Source: an uncultured Eubacterium sp.
GTDB taxonomy: Bacteria; Bacillota; Clostridia; Oscillospirales; Acutalibacteraceae
DNA length: 64,000 nucleotides
Assembly (NCBI GenBank): GCA_944380635.1
Contig: CALWID010000012.1
Location: 1 to 64,000 of the forward strand
Reading direction: 5' to 3'
Part shown: positions 1-7,694 of the stretch, one piece after another
Numbering within the stretch: position 1 is the first letter of the stretch
How the letters are laid out: the number at the start of each line of letters is the position of its first letter
The notes under the pieces: model-generated
What the model saw: the letters and a program-made list of their open reading frames with translations, nothing else
What the model was told of the DNA's origin: nothing
The model's database searches: none
Position numbers and translations under genes: made by a program

Positions 1-90
1 TTCGGCTTTTGGCAACTCCAGACCGTACCTCTGTACGCCTACAATCCGTCAAATGCGAAATCCAACTCGATTTCTCGGCAGCCTCCCAGC

Positions 91-134
91 GTGTCGGGAA
101 AGACTTATTTTCTCAATAAAACCTTTTTCGACAC
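91..134. repeat. Imperfect hairpin at left edge, possible dispersed repeat
   Basis: Bases 91-102 pair with 123-134 over 12 positions, two of them G.T, leaving a 20-base loop. No T-tract follows, so it does not look like a simple terminator. The plus-strand frame through it is open from base 1 to 678, but from 196 on it runs antisense to mntP, so it is unlikely to be coding. It could be part of a dispersed intergenic repeat whose other end lies outside the window. Confidence 0.4.
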
Positions 135-139
135 GATGA

Positions 140-172
140 GAGCGGCTGAAAGTTTCAGCCGCTCAATTTTTT
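140..172 (+). terminator. Rho-independent terminator hairpin
   Basis: A perfect 12-bp GC-rich stem (140-151 with 153-164) is followed by a T-rich stretch on the plus strand. It would end a plus-strand transcript entering from the left. The A/T-rich flank may also let it serve mntP, which ends at 196 on the minus strand. Confidence 0.7.
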
Positions 173-195
173 ATATTTTTTATAGACATTTACAA

Positions 196-768
196 TTAAA
201 AATTAATTACGCCGAGGTGCTCGAGAAGTATCTTAAGACCGATAAGCACAAGGATTATGCCGCCCGCAAGTTCCGCTTTGTTTTTATATTTAGCGCCGAA
301 CTTATGACCTATAAACACGCCGACTGCGGACAGAACAAATGTGGTAACGCCGATAACAGATATAGAACTCCAAATATTTACATTGAGGAAAGCAAAAGTA
401 ATGCCTACCGCAAGAGCGTCAATACTTGTTGCGATTGCCATTACAAGCAGTTCCTTGATATTAAGAACGGATTTTTCACTGCTGTCATCCTCTTCTTTTT
501 TAAAGGAATCATATATCATTTTGCCGCCGATTACAGCGAGCAGTATAAATGCGACCCAGTGATCCACCGCCGTTATATACGATTCAAACTGAGTGCCGAG
601 AAACCAGCCGATAAGCGGCATAAGCGCCTGAAACCCGCCGAAAAACAGAGCGATAAGCGCAGTTTGCCCTACATTTAATTTCTGCATTTTAAGTCCTCGG
701 CAAATTGCAACGGCAAAGGCGTCCATAGAAAGACCTACACCTATTAAAAAAACTTCTAAAATACCCAT
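196..768 (-). CDS. mntP: Manganese efflux pump MntP
   Basis: MntP exports Mn(II) across the cytoplasmic membrane and protects against manganese overload. The 190-residue protein has the six hydrophobic segments and internal duplication of the family. The paired Asp motifs are visible as LSMDAFAV near residue 14 and TSIDALAVG in the second half; these Asp residues are needed for transport in studied homologs. ATG at 768 follows a GGGAGG Shine-Dalgarno with 5-base spacing. The gene stands alone behind a strong promoter and a yybP-ykoY manganese riboswitch with an intrinsic terminator, so expression should rise when Mn(II) is high. Family, length and regulation all agree. Confidence 0.96.
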   Translation of the reverse strand: MGILEVFLIGVGLSMDAFAVAICRGLKMQKLNVGQTALIALFFGGFQALMPLIGWFLGTQFESYITAVDHWVAFILLAVIGGKMIYDSFKKEEDDSSEKSVLNIKELLVMAIATSIDALAVGITFAFLNVNIWSSISVIGVTTFVLSAVGVFIGHKFGAKYKNKAELAGGIILVLIGLKILLEHLGVINF

Positions 769-810
769 AAAATCCTCCCTACCGGCGCAAAATCATATGC
801 TCCGGAAAAT

Positions 811-850
811 AAAAAAAGACCCATATACAGAAAAAACTGTATATGAGTCT
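811..850 (-). terminator. Riboswitch expression-platform terminator
   Basis: Arms 817-830 and 837-850 form a 14-bp stem with one G.T pair and a six-base loop, followed on the minus strand by a T-run at 811-816. It begins where the aptamer 3' strand ends, as expected for a transcriptional ON switch controlling mntP. Confidence 0.92.
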
Positions 851-932
851 TGCCATTTAAGAAAAGCCAGGTGAAAACACCAGTATGTTGACTTACCACG
901 CGCAAAGCGCGCCGACTACTCCCTCACAAAGT
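811..932 (-). ncRNA. yybP-ykoY manganese riboswitch (mntP leader)
   Basis: On the minus strand the leader carries the conserved blocks of the yybP-ykoY aptamer in order: GGGAGTAG (near 916-923), GTCAACA (near 885-891), CACCTGGC and TGGCAAGACT. They are followed at once by a terminator hairpin (817-850) with a T-run (811-816). Mn(II)-bound aptamer is known to favour read-through into mntP-type exporters. Transcription should begin near 932. The downstream gene is MntP, the classic partner. Confidence 0.95.
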
Positions 933-938
933 ATATAG

Positions 939-967
939 ATATTACCATAAGAAAGAAAATTTGTCAA
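939..967 (-). promoter_or_regulatory. Promoter of mntP
   Basis: TTGACA (962-967) and TAATAT (939-944) are separated by exactly 17 bases, a near-consensus SigA promoter. It places the transcript start a few bases before the manganese aptamer. Confidence 0.92.
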
Positions 968-972
968 CAAAA

Positions 973-1239
973 TTATTCAGTTTCCCAAGGCGCTTTTTTA
1001 TTATGCTTTTTACAATATTTTTCAATAACGCTTGCTTTATCAAGTTTACGAATGAAAAGCCAAAGGTCGCGTACTTCTTTTTCGGCGTTTTCCGCGTCCT
1101 GTTCAAGGCGTTCGTCAAGTTTATAATACATCAGATTAACGCCGCATTCGGGGCAGTTCTGCTTAAAATACAACGGCTTTATTTTTGCGCCGCATTTAGG
1201 GCAGATATTAACGCTCTGCTTATTATTTTTACTGCTCAT
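973..1239 (-). CDS. Small zinc-ribbon protein
   Basis: This 88-residue soluble protein has a four-cysteine zinc ribbon, CPKCG followed 17 residues later by CPECG, and then a charged, probably helical C-terminal half. No specific family is recognised; zinc ribbons of this kind often bind nucleic acid or protein. The chosen ATG at 1237-1239 has GGAGG eight bases upstream. It overlaps the 3' end of the GPH symporter gene by 11 bases in another frame, so the two are probably translationally coupled. An upstream in-frame start at 1272 has no better site. Function is unknown. Confidence 0.75.
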   Translation of the reverse strand: MSSKNNKQSVNICPKCGAKIKPLYFKQNCPECGVNLMYYKLDERLEQDAENAEKEVRDLWLFIRKLDKASVIEKYCKKHNKKAPWETE

Positions 1240-2707
1240 CACTGCCACCTCCGCTGCTGACCTCTGACGCAAGCGCGCTGCGCCGCTCAGCCATTTCTTT
1301 TCTGATTACGGCAAGGCGCTTGCCCGTAAGGTTATAAAACGCATAAGGAATAAGTGTAAGGAGCCCTAAAACATACGGCACAATGGTAAACAGCGCCCAG
1401 ATATAGAGGTCTGTATTTTCCCCTTTAACAGCAACCTGAAGCCCCTCTGAATTAGTGGTAAACGAAAGGCCTATAACCGGCAAAAGAGCCGTGCCGATAG
1501 AGGTTGAAACCGAGCCGGTGAGTTTGCCGACGAAAGTGAGTACCGAGAAACTTACGCCCTCGTTTCTTTCCCCTGTTTTCCATTCCATATAATCAACAGT
1601 ATCGCCTATCATTTCCGTGGGAATAACGCTGTTGATTGTATTAAAGAAACTGAAAATGAAATTCTGCACCATTAGAAGGATAGAAATAACAACGATATTT
1701 GTGCGGTAAAATCCGAGACCGGCAAAGAAAACAAGCGTGCTTACTACAAAGCGGCAAATTACATTCAGCATAACTATTTGGCGGTTATCAAGTTTTTCCT
1801 TGAGTTTCGGAATAAGAAGATATGTAAGGAAGCCGAAAATAGTGCCCGGCAGATTTATCCAAAGAACGGCGGAACTTAGATTTAAAACTTCCGAGTAATA
1901 ATAAGTTTGGAAAACGCCGGCAAGGCCGGTAAGCGTGCCGAGAACATTTCCTATAATAATAAGCATTAAAGGCTTATTTTTGAACATAACCTTAAAGCCG
2001 TCCAGCACGGAAGGTTCTTTAATAGTTTGCACAACGCGCTCTTTAGTTTTATAGCCGGCAAGTGAAAACAGCCCCATACCAACCGTGCCGGCAATAACGG
2101 CAAGAATAAGGAAATCATGCGAAAGAGTAAGATTCCACACGCCGTTGTTAGTGAAATCCATCATAACGGGCAAAAGCGTGGTAGAAAGTCCGCCGAGCAA
2201 ACCGGAGATAAATCTTGCGGAGGAAATAGCACGGGTACGGTCTGCAGTTGAAGGCGAAATCGCCGTGCTGAGGCCCCAGAAAGGAACATCGCCGATTGTG
2301 TAGAAAAATTCCCATATGAAATAGGAAATATACATATATATTATTTTTATAGTAGTGCTTTTTGCGTCCGCCAAAATTTCCGGCCCGGCAAAAAGCATTA
2401 TAGTTGCTATTGAAAGCGGTATCGGCACTATCATAAGATAGGGCCTTAATTTTCCGAAACGAGTTCTTGTTTTATCAATCAAAGAACCCATAAGAGGGTC
2501 GTTAACCGTATCCCATATACCGAGTACAAATATCATTACGGCAACAGCCTGTTCCGGTATTCCGAAAACTTTTGTAAAGAAAAGAGAAAGATAACCGCCG
2601 GCAACAAGATTATAGCCGAAAACCTGACCGGCGTTTGCAAAACCGTAAGCAAGATTTTCTTTAACGCCTACATAACGAATCTCTTTTTCACTGCTTTCTG
2701 CGCTCAC
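1229..2707 (-). CDS. GPH-family sugar:cation symporter
   Basis: This is a twelve-helix major facilitator of the glycoside-pentoside-hexuronide family (MelB/YicJ/XylP type), which imports glycosides or uronides with Na+ or H+. The family signature is clear near residues 64-94: WDTVNDPLMG, then a DKT motif and FGKLRPY. At 492 residues it is slightly longer than the usual 450-470, with a Gly/Ser-rich tail. The start is GTG at 2705-2707 behind AGGGGGG. It forms a unit with the overlapping zinc-ribbon gene. The substrate cannot be read from sequence. Two further GPH members occur in the window (27249 and 47683), and nearby glycosidases suggest oligosaccharide import. Confidence 0.93.
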   Translation of the reverse strand: MSAESSEKEIRYVGVKENLAYGFANAGQVFGYNLVAGGYLSLFFTKVFGIPEQAVAVMIFVLGIWDTVNDPLMGSLIDKTRTRFGKLRPYLMIVPIPLSIATIMLFAGPEILADAKSTTIKIIYMYISYFIWEFFYTIGDVPFWGLSTAISPSTADRTRAISSARFISGLLGGLSTTLLPVMMDFTNNGVWNLTLSHDFLILAVIAGTVGMGLFSLAGYKTKERVVQTIKEPSVLDGFKVMFKNKPLMLIIIGNVLGTLTGLAGVFQTYYYSEVLNLSSAVLWINLPGTIFGFLTYLLIPKLKEKLDNRQIVMLNVICRFVVSTLVFFAGLGFYRTNIVVISILLMVQNFIFSFFNTINSVIPTEMIGDTVDYMEWKTGERNEGVSFSVLTFVGKLTGSVSTSIGTALLPVIGLSFTTNSEGLQVAVKGENTDLYIWALFTIVPYVLGLLTLIPYAFYNLTGKRLAVIRKEMAERRSALASEVSSGGGSDEQ

Positions 2708-2730
2708 ACAATTCCCCCCTGAAATAATCT

Positions 2731-2759
2731 TTTATAATTCTAACACAGGAGAAGTAAAA
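2731..2759 (-). promoter_or_regulatory. Possible promoter of the GPH symporter gene
   Basis: TTTTAC (2754-2759) and TATAAA (2731-2736) lie 17 bases apart, about 25 bases upstream of the GTG start. The -35 is a weak match. Confidence 0.5.
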
Positions 2760-2779
2760 AGTCTATAAAATCAGAGCAA

Positions 2780-2830
2780 AAACAAAGATTTTTTTGTATA
2801 AAATAACAAAGATTTTTATGTATAAAATCA
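2780..2830. repeat. Short tandem repeat, two copies of about 24 bp
   Basis: Two near-identical A/T-rich units, each reading ACAAAGATTTTT then TGTATAAAAT, lie in the divergent region between the GPH symporter and the phosphatase genes, just upstream of the phosphatase promoter. They could be an operator or simple AT repeats. Confidence 0.6.
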
Positions 2831-2836
2831 CAAAAT

Positions 2837-2865
2837 TTGAAAACAGGCGGACGATATGATATGAT
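2837..2865 (+). promoter_or_regulatory. Promoter of the phosphatase gene
   Basis: TTGAAA (2837-2842) and TATGAT (2860-2865) have 17-base spacing and lie about 35 bases upstream of the ATG at 2901. Confidence 0.8.
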
Positions 2866-2900
2866 TTATACAATATAAAATCCAAAAGGCGGTTTAAAGA

Positions 2901-3620
2901 ATGAAAATTATTTTTGCCCGGCACGCAGAACCGGATTATCTGCACGATACAATTACCGAAAAAGGTAAAAGAGAGGCAAAACTGCTTGCCGAACGGCTGG
3001 CAAAAACCGAAACGGACGAAATTTATGTTTCACCCCTCGGGCGGGCGAAAGACACTGCGGCATATACGCTTGAAAAAACGGGAAAAACGGCAGTGCAACT
3101 TGACTGGCTGCAAGAATTTAAAGGCAGAATCATCACGCCCGAAGGGATAGTCAGTTGTTGGGACAGACTGCCTGAAAACTGGACTGTTAAAGACGAATAT
3201 TACAGCCACGATTTGTGGTACAAAACGCCGCTTATGAAAACGCTGAATGTAAAAAAGGAATACGAATATGTTTGCGAAAAAACAGACCGTTTTCTTGAGG
3301 AACACGGCTACAAGCGGGACGGCAGGCTTTACCGCGTAACAGATTCAAACCATAAAACGATAGTGTTTTTCTGCCATTTTGCAGTTGAATGTGTAATTCT
3401 CAGCAGAATATTCAGCATATCCCCTATGATACTTTGGCACAATTTTGTTGCGCTGCCCTCCTCCGTTACAACAATAGTTTCAGAGGAAAGAAAAAAAGGC
3501 GCAGCGCAGTTCAGGTGCACGGGATTCGGTGATGTTTCACACCTTTACGTGGGCGGAGAAGAACCGTCTTTCGCGGCAAGATTTTGCGAGTGTTTTGAAG
3601 ATGACACACGCCACAATTAG
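2901..3620 (+). CDS. Histidine phosphatase superfamily protein
   Basis: The N-terminus carries the phosphohistidine motif RHAEPDY (residues 6-12), followed by a YVSPLGRAKDTA segment with the second active-site Arg, as in phosphoglycerate mutase-like phosphatases. A C-terminal FFCHFAVE supplies the expected second His. At 239 residues it is a single-domain cytoplasmic enzyme. The family includes broad-specificity sugar-phosphate and nucleotide phosphatases, and the substrate cannot be assigned. ATG at 2901 follows AAAGGCGG. It is monocistronic and faces the exporter genes that end at 3658. Confidence 0.88.
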   Translation: MKIIFARHAEPDYLHDTITEKGKREAKLLAERLAKTETDEIYVSPLGRAKDTAAYTLEKTGKTAVQLDWLQEFKGRIITPEGIVSCWDRLPENWTVKDEYYSHDLWYKTPLMKTLNVKKEYEYVCEKTDRFLEEHGYKRDGRLYRVTDSNHKTIVFFCHFAVECVILSRIFSISPMILWHNFVALPSSVTTIVSEERKKGAAQFRCTGFGDVSHLYVGGEEPSFAARFCECFEDDTRHN

Positions 3621-3657
3621 AGTTAATAGTATATTAACGAGATTTATTACTATTATT

Positions 3658-4092
3658 TTACTTATGCTCGGCGTGAAAAATTGATGTAAATATTTTTACA
3701 GCGATTGAAACTATAACCGCGCCGAGCGCTATTGCGATACCTGTTAACACCGTTTCCGAGGCATAATGAAAAAACATTTCTGAATTAAAATGCACAAGAT
3801 AACTCATCATATAATAAAGGCTTCCGCCGGGCAGAAGAGGAATTGAGCCCGGTATCATAATAACGGACGCAGGAGCCTTAACTACTCTTGCCGCAATTTC
3901 ACTGAAAGCGCAAAGAGCAATCATTGCTATTAGAGTTGATTTAAAAATACCTGCGCCGCCGTATTCAAGGAACACCGCCGTAAACGCTGAGACGGTGCCG
4001 CCGAGAACAGCAACGGCAAACATTGATTTTGACACTTTTAAAATAACGCAGAAACCGATTGTGCCCAAAACGCATAAAATTGCTTTAATCAT
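3658..4092 (-). CDS. Threonine/serine exporter, small subunit (YjjB/ThrE-C type)
   Basis: This 144-residue membrane protein has about five hydrophobic helices and the motif MIPGSIPLLPGGSLYYM typical of the C-terminal half of ThrE (DUF3815/ThrE_2). In split systems such as YjjPB it pairs with a YjjP-like subunit. The partner gene lies immediately upstream and ends three bases before this ATG, so they should be co-translated. Known YjjPB exports succinate in E. coli and ThrE exports threonine and serine in corynebacteria; the substrate here is not known. Confidence 0.88.
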   Translation of the reverse strand: MIKAILCVLGTIGFCVILKVSKSMFAVAVLGGTVSAFTAVFLEYGGAGIFKSTLIAMIALCAFSEIAARVVKAPASVIMIPGSIPLLPGGSLYYMMSYLVHFNSEMFFHYASETVLTGIAIALGAVIVSIAVKIFTSIFHAEHK

Positions 4093-4095
4093 AAA

Positions 4096-4806
4096 TCAGC
4101 CGCCGTTAAAAATGAGCAGAGCGCCTGCATAGCCGAGGACTATCGCAAAAGCGGTAACGAAAGCCTCAGTTATCTGCAAAATACCGGCAATAATATCCCC
4201 GCTCATCATATCTTTCATAGCGTTGCCCACGCTCATTCCGGGAATGAGAAGCATAATCGTGCCCGTCATAATTTTATCCGGGTGGGCGGCAATTCCGGCT
4301 GTCTGCGGCAAAAACGCAAGAACTCCGCACACGGTTGAATCTATAAGAGTTTTTGAAAAGAGATTTAATCTTATTTTGAAAAGCGGAAGAATTTCCGCCG
4401 CTATTCCTATTATTCCGGAAAAAACGGCGTCAAGCGCAGTTCCTCCAAAGTAAATACAAAACGAGCCTGTTGCAAGCGCCGTTGCAAAGTATCTGAGCAG
4501 AATCGGATAATTATAATCAACGCGCCCTGCCTTTTTACCCTCGCACAATGCGCGCGAATCGCTGTTTGCCTGCTCCAAAGCGCCGAGATTAAGGTCTGTT
4601 TTATATATTCTTTTAAATGAAGTATACCTTTTGCCGTCAAACCGGGCAGACGCAAAAATTAACGAGGGAATTATAAACACATTTATATTTTTCGCGCCCG
4701 CGCTTTTGCATATTCTTATCACACATTCCTCAGCGCGGGAAATTTCTCCCCCGTTTTCAACAATACGCGCCGCAATCTGCGCAGAATATTCAAATATTTC
4801 TTTCAC
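4096..4806 (-). CDS. Threonine/serine exporter, large subunit (YjjP/ThrE-N type)
   Basis: This 236-residue protein begins with the soluble ThrE/DUF1212 segment (ENGGEISRAEE near residues 18-28) and continues with about five membrane helices that include LLIPGMSVGNAM near residue 187. It is the YjjP-like partner of the following gene. The start is GTG at 4804-4806 behind a modest GGTGG site. The two genes form a simple operon that diverges from the initiator tRNA. The transported metabolite, an amino acid or a dicarboxylate, cannot be told apart. Confidence 0.9.
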   Translation of the reverse strand: MKEIFEYSAQIAARIVENGGEISRAEECVIRICKSAGAKNINVFIIPSLIFASARFDGKRYTSFKRIYKTDLNLGALEQANSDSRALCEGKKAGRVDYNYPILLRYFATALATGSFCIYFGGTALDAVFSGIIGIAAEILPLFKIRLNLFSKTLIDSTVCGVLAFLPQTAGIAAHPDKIMTGTIMLLIPGMSVGNAMKDMMSGDIIAGILQITEAFVTAFAIVLGYAGALLIFNGG

Positions 4807-4852
4807 AACACCACCGCCGTTATTATTGTTTGAAAAAAATATAAAAAAACAC

Positions 4853-4881
4853 TTGCTTTTTTTGATTAAATGATATATTAT
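4853..4881 (+). promoter_or_regulatory. Promoter of tRNA-fMet
   Basis: TTGCTT (4853-4858) and TATTAT (4876-4881) lie 17 bases apart, about 28 bases before the tRNA 5' end. Confidence 0.75.
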
Positions 4882-4909
4882 ATTTGTACCGCAAAGGTGA
4901 ATTAAATAT

Positions 4910-4985
4910 CGCGGGGTAGAGCAGTTGGAAGCTCGTCGGGCTCATAACCCGGAGGTCGCAGGTTCGAGTCCTGCCCCCGCAACCA
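4910..4985 (+). tRNA. Initiator tRNA-fMet (CAT)
   Basis: This is a full cloverleaf with CAT anticodon in the loop CTCATAA, T-arm GGTTCGAGTCC and encoded CCA at the 3' end. Two initiator hallmarks are visible: an unpaired C1 opposite A72, and three consecutive G-C pairs at the bottom of the anticodon stem (GGG with CCC). It has its own promoter and a terminator directly downstream. Confidence 0.97.
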
Positions 4986-4992
4986 CCAGACT

Positions 4993-5031
4993 GAGTCTGG
5001 ACGCATGTCGCGTTCGGACTCTTTTCTTTTT
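4993..5031 (+). terminator. Terminator of tRNA-fMet
   Basis: Arms 4993-5004 and 5010-5021 form a 12-bp stem with two G.T pairs and a 5-base loop, followed by TTTTCTTTTT. Confidence 0.9.
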
Positions 5032-5083
5032 CCGAGTTTAGTGCTCGCGCTTAAAGCAAAATCTAAAGTATTGTCCCTTCCGC

Positions 5084-5126
5084 AATAACAGAGCCGAATT
5101 ATAATGTTTGGCTCTGTTATTTTTTT
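5084..5126 (+). terminator. Second plus-strand terminator-like hairpin
   Basis: A 12-bp perfect stem (5084-5095 with 5110-5121) followed by a T-run lies only about 50 bases beyond the tRNA terminator. No gene lies between, so it may be a back-up terminator or a leftover of a lost gene. Confidence 0.8.
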
Positions 5127-5249
5127 GTGTTTTCTAACACTTTTTCTAACACTTATACCTACAATCAAACATAATCGCACCGGCTTTTAATAGATGTGGA
5201 TACATTCTTCCAATTTCAGAAACTTTATCTTTATGATATTCAAGTTAAA
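5127..5249. other. Gene-free stretch with a short direct repeat
   Basis: Together with 4986-5126 and 5250-5408 this makes about 420 bases without a gene. It holds two tandem copies of TTTTCTAACAC near 5130-5155. No credible ORF or RNA gene was seen. Confidence 0.5.
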
Positions 5250-5278
5250 TTGACATTTGAGCAAATTGATGTTATTCT
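5250..5278 (+). promoter_or_regulatory. Promoter of the 5409 membrane-protein gene
   Basis: TTGACA (5250-5255) and TATTCT (5273-5278) are 17 bases apart. The transcript would have a leader of about 120 bases, which starts with a long-range inverted repeat (5283-5294 with 5360-5371). Confidence 0.8.
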
Positions 5279-5282
5279 AAAT

Positions 5283-5371
5283 TTTGTAATAAAAGCGATG
5301 ACATTTAAAATTTTATTTTCATAAACACAAAACACAGAAACATTAAAATACGCGCGAAGTTTTATTACAAA
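5283..5371. repeat. Long-range 12-bp inverted repeat in a leader
   Basis: TTTGTAATAAAA at 5283-5294 is the exact reverse complement of 5360-5371. It begins about where transcription should start and would enclose 65 bases of the leader. Confidence 0.65.
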
Positions 5372-5408
5372 GACGCTGAGAGTAATTTAGATAAAAAGAA
5401 AAATTTAT

Positions 5409-6134
5409 ATGGAATTTTACGAACTGATTGAAAAAATAATTAACGCGATACCTGACGGATATGAAAACATAAGCGCTGCGGCAGAGGCGGCTTTGCCGTG
5501 GATACTTGGGTTTTGCTCTGCCGCCACTTGCTTTTTCGGGCACAAAGTACACAAGATATGGAACGCTTTTTTCTTTTTCTGGATTGGTTTTCTTGTGCCC
5601 GTATTTATTATAGGATTGATTTTCCGCCCCGCGGGTTTTTGGATGAATGTGCTTATAATTTTCGGCATTATCTGCGGCGGTGCCTGCGCCTTTTATTCTA
5701 AAAGGCTGTTTAAACTGCAACTGTTTGTTACCACATTTTTAATGGTTTTCGCCACTCTCCCCTCTTATCTGACTTTTCTCGGCAATACTGCGTCCGTTGC
5801 GGTTGGATTTATCGCGGCTCTTGCGGCGGGTATACTAAGCACGAAATACAAATACATAATAACAATCATTACAACTTCATTTTCAGGCGCATTTATGCTT
5901 TTTGGAGTATTTGACGCAAACACCCCGCTCAACCACACGGCGGCGTCGGTATTATCTGTTATATGCGGTATAATCGGTATTGCCGTTCAATGCTTTGTTG
6001 AAAGAAAAGAACTTAAGGAAACCTGGGAAAGCCTTAAGGAAAAGAAAGAAAAAATCAAATCTTTTTCAATTTCTGAAAAAGGCGAAACTGACGAAAGTGT
6101 TAAAACAAGCGGCGATGCTGAAATTACAAAATGA
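5409..6134 (+). CDS. Polytopic membrane protein, TMEM198/DUF4203-like
   Basis: This 241-residue protein has about seven hydrophobic segments between residues 28 and 195, many rich in Gly and Ala, and then a charged Lys/Glu-rich cytoplasmic tail of about 45 residues. The layout resembles bacterial DUF4203/TMEM198-type membrane proteins, but no catalytic motif is visible and this is a weak assignment. ATG at 5409 has only an A-rich upstream region and no clear Shine-Dalgarno. It has its own promoter and precedes the sialidase-like lipoprotein on the same strand by 61 bases, so they may be co-transcribed. Confidence 0.7.
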   Translation: MEFYELIEKIINAIPDGYENISAAAEAALPWILGFCSAATCFFGHKVHKIWNAFFFFWIGFLVPVFIIGLIFRPAGFWMNVLIIFGIICGGACAFYSKRLFKLQLFVTTFLMVFATLPSYLTFLGNTASVAVGFIAALAAGILSTKYKYIITIITTSFSGAFMLFGVFDANTPLNHTAASVLSVICGIIGIAVQCFVERKELKETWESLKEKKEKIKSFSISEKGETDESVKTSGDAEITK

Positions 6135-6195
6135 ATATTTTATAAACAATATATATTTACTATTAAGTTTTTGAGAAAACAGAAAGGATAATTTT

Positions 6196-7548
6196 ATGAA
6201 AAAGTTTATTTGCGTTTTACTGCCCATACTGCTTACGGCGGGAATATTTTTCGGGTGTTCCAAGGCGGAAGTAAAGCCTTTTACAGGAAGTGATTACACT
6301 ATTCCCGAACTTGATTTAAGCACAATGCCGGAAAACTGCCCCGAGGAATACAGATACCTTTATGAACTGACAACGGTGGACGATTCCCTTGATTACATGG
6401 CGCACCCTGATTCTGTTTTACTTAAAAACGGAAATATTTTAACTATGTATCCTGCCGGGCACGGAAAAGGCGCAGTGCTGACAAAAATAAGCACAGACAA
6501 TGGGCTTACATGGAGTGAAAGCGTTAAAAACACACCGGCAAGTTGGGAAAACTCGCAAGAAACACCGACGGTTTACCGTCTTTCTTTTACAGACGGCAAA
6601 ACTGATGACAAACTGATAATGATCTCGGCAAATCCGCAGTGGGCTGATGAGCCTGAGACAAACGGCGGTTTTAACTGCTCAATATCCACTGACGAGGGTG
6701 CAACATGGAGCGAATTTGAAACATTTTATGACAAAAGCAGTTCCTGCCCCGTTATACCTATTGTTGCTATGAGCAGCCTGACTCAACTTAAGGAAAACGG
6801 GCAGTTTGTGGACAAGTGGATGGGGCTGTTCCACGACGCGGATTTTTATAACTACAAAACAATACTTACTTTTGACGAAAACGGAAATATGCAGTGGAGC
6901 GAGCCTGTTAAATACTTTGCTGATTACAGAACAATAGAGCAGGAATCCGCAATGTGTGAGGTTGAAGTAATCAGAAGTGAACAGGGAACCGGTGATGAAC
7001 TTTGCCTTATAACTCGCAGCAACAGCAGAACTATGAATTCACTTATTTCTTTTTCGGAAGATGAGGGCGAAACATGGAGCGAACCGAAAGAACTGCCCGC
7101 CGCTTTGAACGGGGACAGATTTAAGGCGGAATATACAAAAGACGGCAGACTGTTTATAACTTTCCGTTCAATCGAAAGAGGCCCAAAGGCTCAAGAAAAT
7201 GCCGGAAAAGATGTAACAGGCGGATATGTGAGCGAAGGCTGGGTTGCCTGGGTTGGAACTTATGACGACCTTAAAAACTCAAACGAGGGTCAATACAGAA
7301 TTAAATTAGCGCATATTTACCAAAACGGGCAGGACGAACCGGAATACTGCGCTGATTCAGACACGGGTTACTGCGGCAATGTTGTGCTTGACGATGGCAC
7401 AATAGTTACTACAAGTTACGGCCATTTTAACCCTGATGACAAGATAAACGCATTAACCGGCGAACTGCGCACATACATCTGCTCTAAGCGCATAAATCTG
7501 AACGACACGGACGAACTTGTTGCTCAAATGGTTTCACAAAATCAGTAA
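6196..7548 (+). CDS. Sialidase-like (BNR/Asp-box) lipoprotein
   Basis: Residues 1-21 form a lipoprotein signal ending in the lipobox FFGC, with Cys21 as the predicted lipid anchor, so the 450-residue protein should sit on the outer face of the membrane. The body is a beta-propeller type with Asp boxes S-x-D-x-G-x-T-W at 99-106, 164-171 and 287-294. This architecture is shared by exo-alpha-sialidases (GH33) and related glycan-binding or hydrolytic families. The FRIP arginine motif of true sialidases is not seen; the equivalent segment reads AHPDSVLLKNG. Sialidase activity is therefore uncertain. The strong site AAAGGA precedes ATG. It fits with the downstream alpha-mannosidase in host-glycan use. 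Confidence 0.82.
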   Translation: MKKFICVLLPILLTAGIFFGCSKAEVKPFTGSDYTIPELDLSTMPENCPEEYRYLYELTTVDDSLDYMAHPDSVLLKNGNILTMYPAGHGKGAVLTKISTDNGLTWSESVKNTPASWENSQETPTVYRLSFTDGKTDDKLIMISANPQWADEPETNGGFNCSISTDEGATWSEFETFYDKSSSCPVIPIVAMSSLTQLKENGQFVDKWMGLFHDADFYNYKTILTFDENGNMQWSEPVKYFADYRTIEQESAMCEVEVIRSEQGTGDELCLITRSNSRTMNSLISFSEDEGETWSEPKELPAALNGDRFKAEYTKDGRLFITFRSIERGPKAQENAGKDVTGGYVSEGWVAWVGTYDDLKNSNEGQYRIKLAHIYQNGQDEPEYCADSDTGYCGNVVLDDGTIVTTSYGHFNPDDKINALTGELRTYICSKRINLNDTDELVAQMVSQNQ

Positions 7549-7589
7549 AGAGTAAAAATAATTATGATATAGAATTAAAAAAGAGTTAC

Positions 7590-7634
7590 AAAAGCCCTTT
7601 TATTGCAATTTTATGTTGTAATAAAGGGGCTTTT
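7590..7634 (+). terminator. Terminator after the sialidase-like gene
   Basis: A 15-bp stem with one G.T pair (7590-7604 with 7620-7634) ends in a T-run that is part of the stem. Confidence 0.75.
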
Positions 7635-7694
7635 ATGTTAAAATTCACTGCGTAATCATCTTATTTTAACAAATAGTATGAAAAGAGGTATTTT

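Noticed and set aside
91..678. Plus-strand ORF of 195 codons at the left edge
   Set aside because: It runs antisense to mntP and through a hairpin and terminator, with Cys/His/Tyr-rich composition unlike real proteins here.
2780..2830. Possible CRISPR-like or tandem repeat array
   Set aside because: Only two AT-rich units without spacers; too few for any array.
4902..5180. Minus-strand ORF of 92 codons ending in a GQDSNLRPPGYEP-like peptide
   Set aside because: It is the antisense of tRNA-fMet and its terminator; such peptides are a known artefact of tRNA genes.
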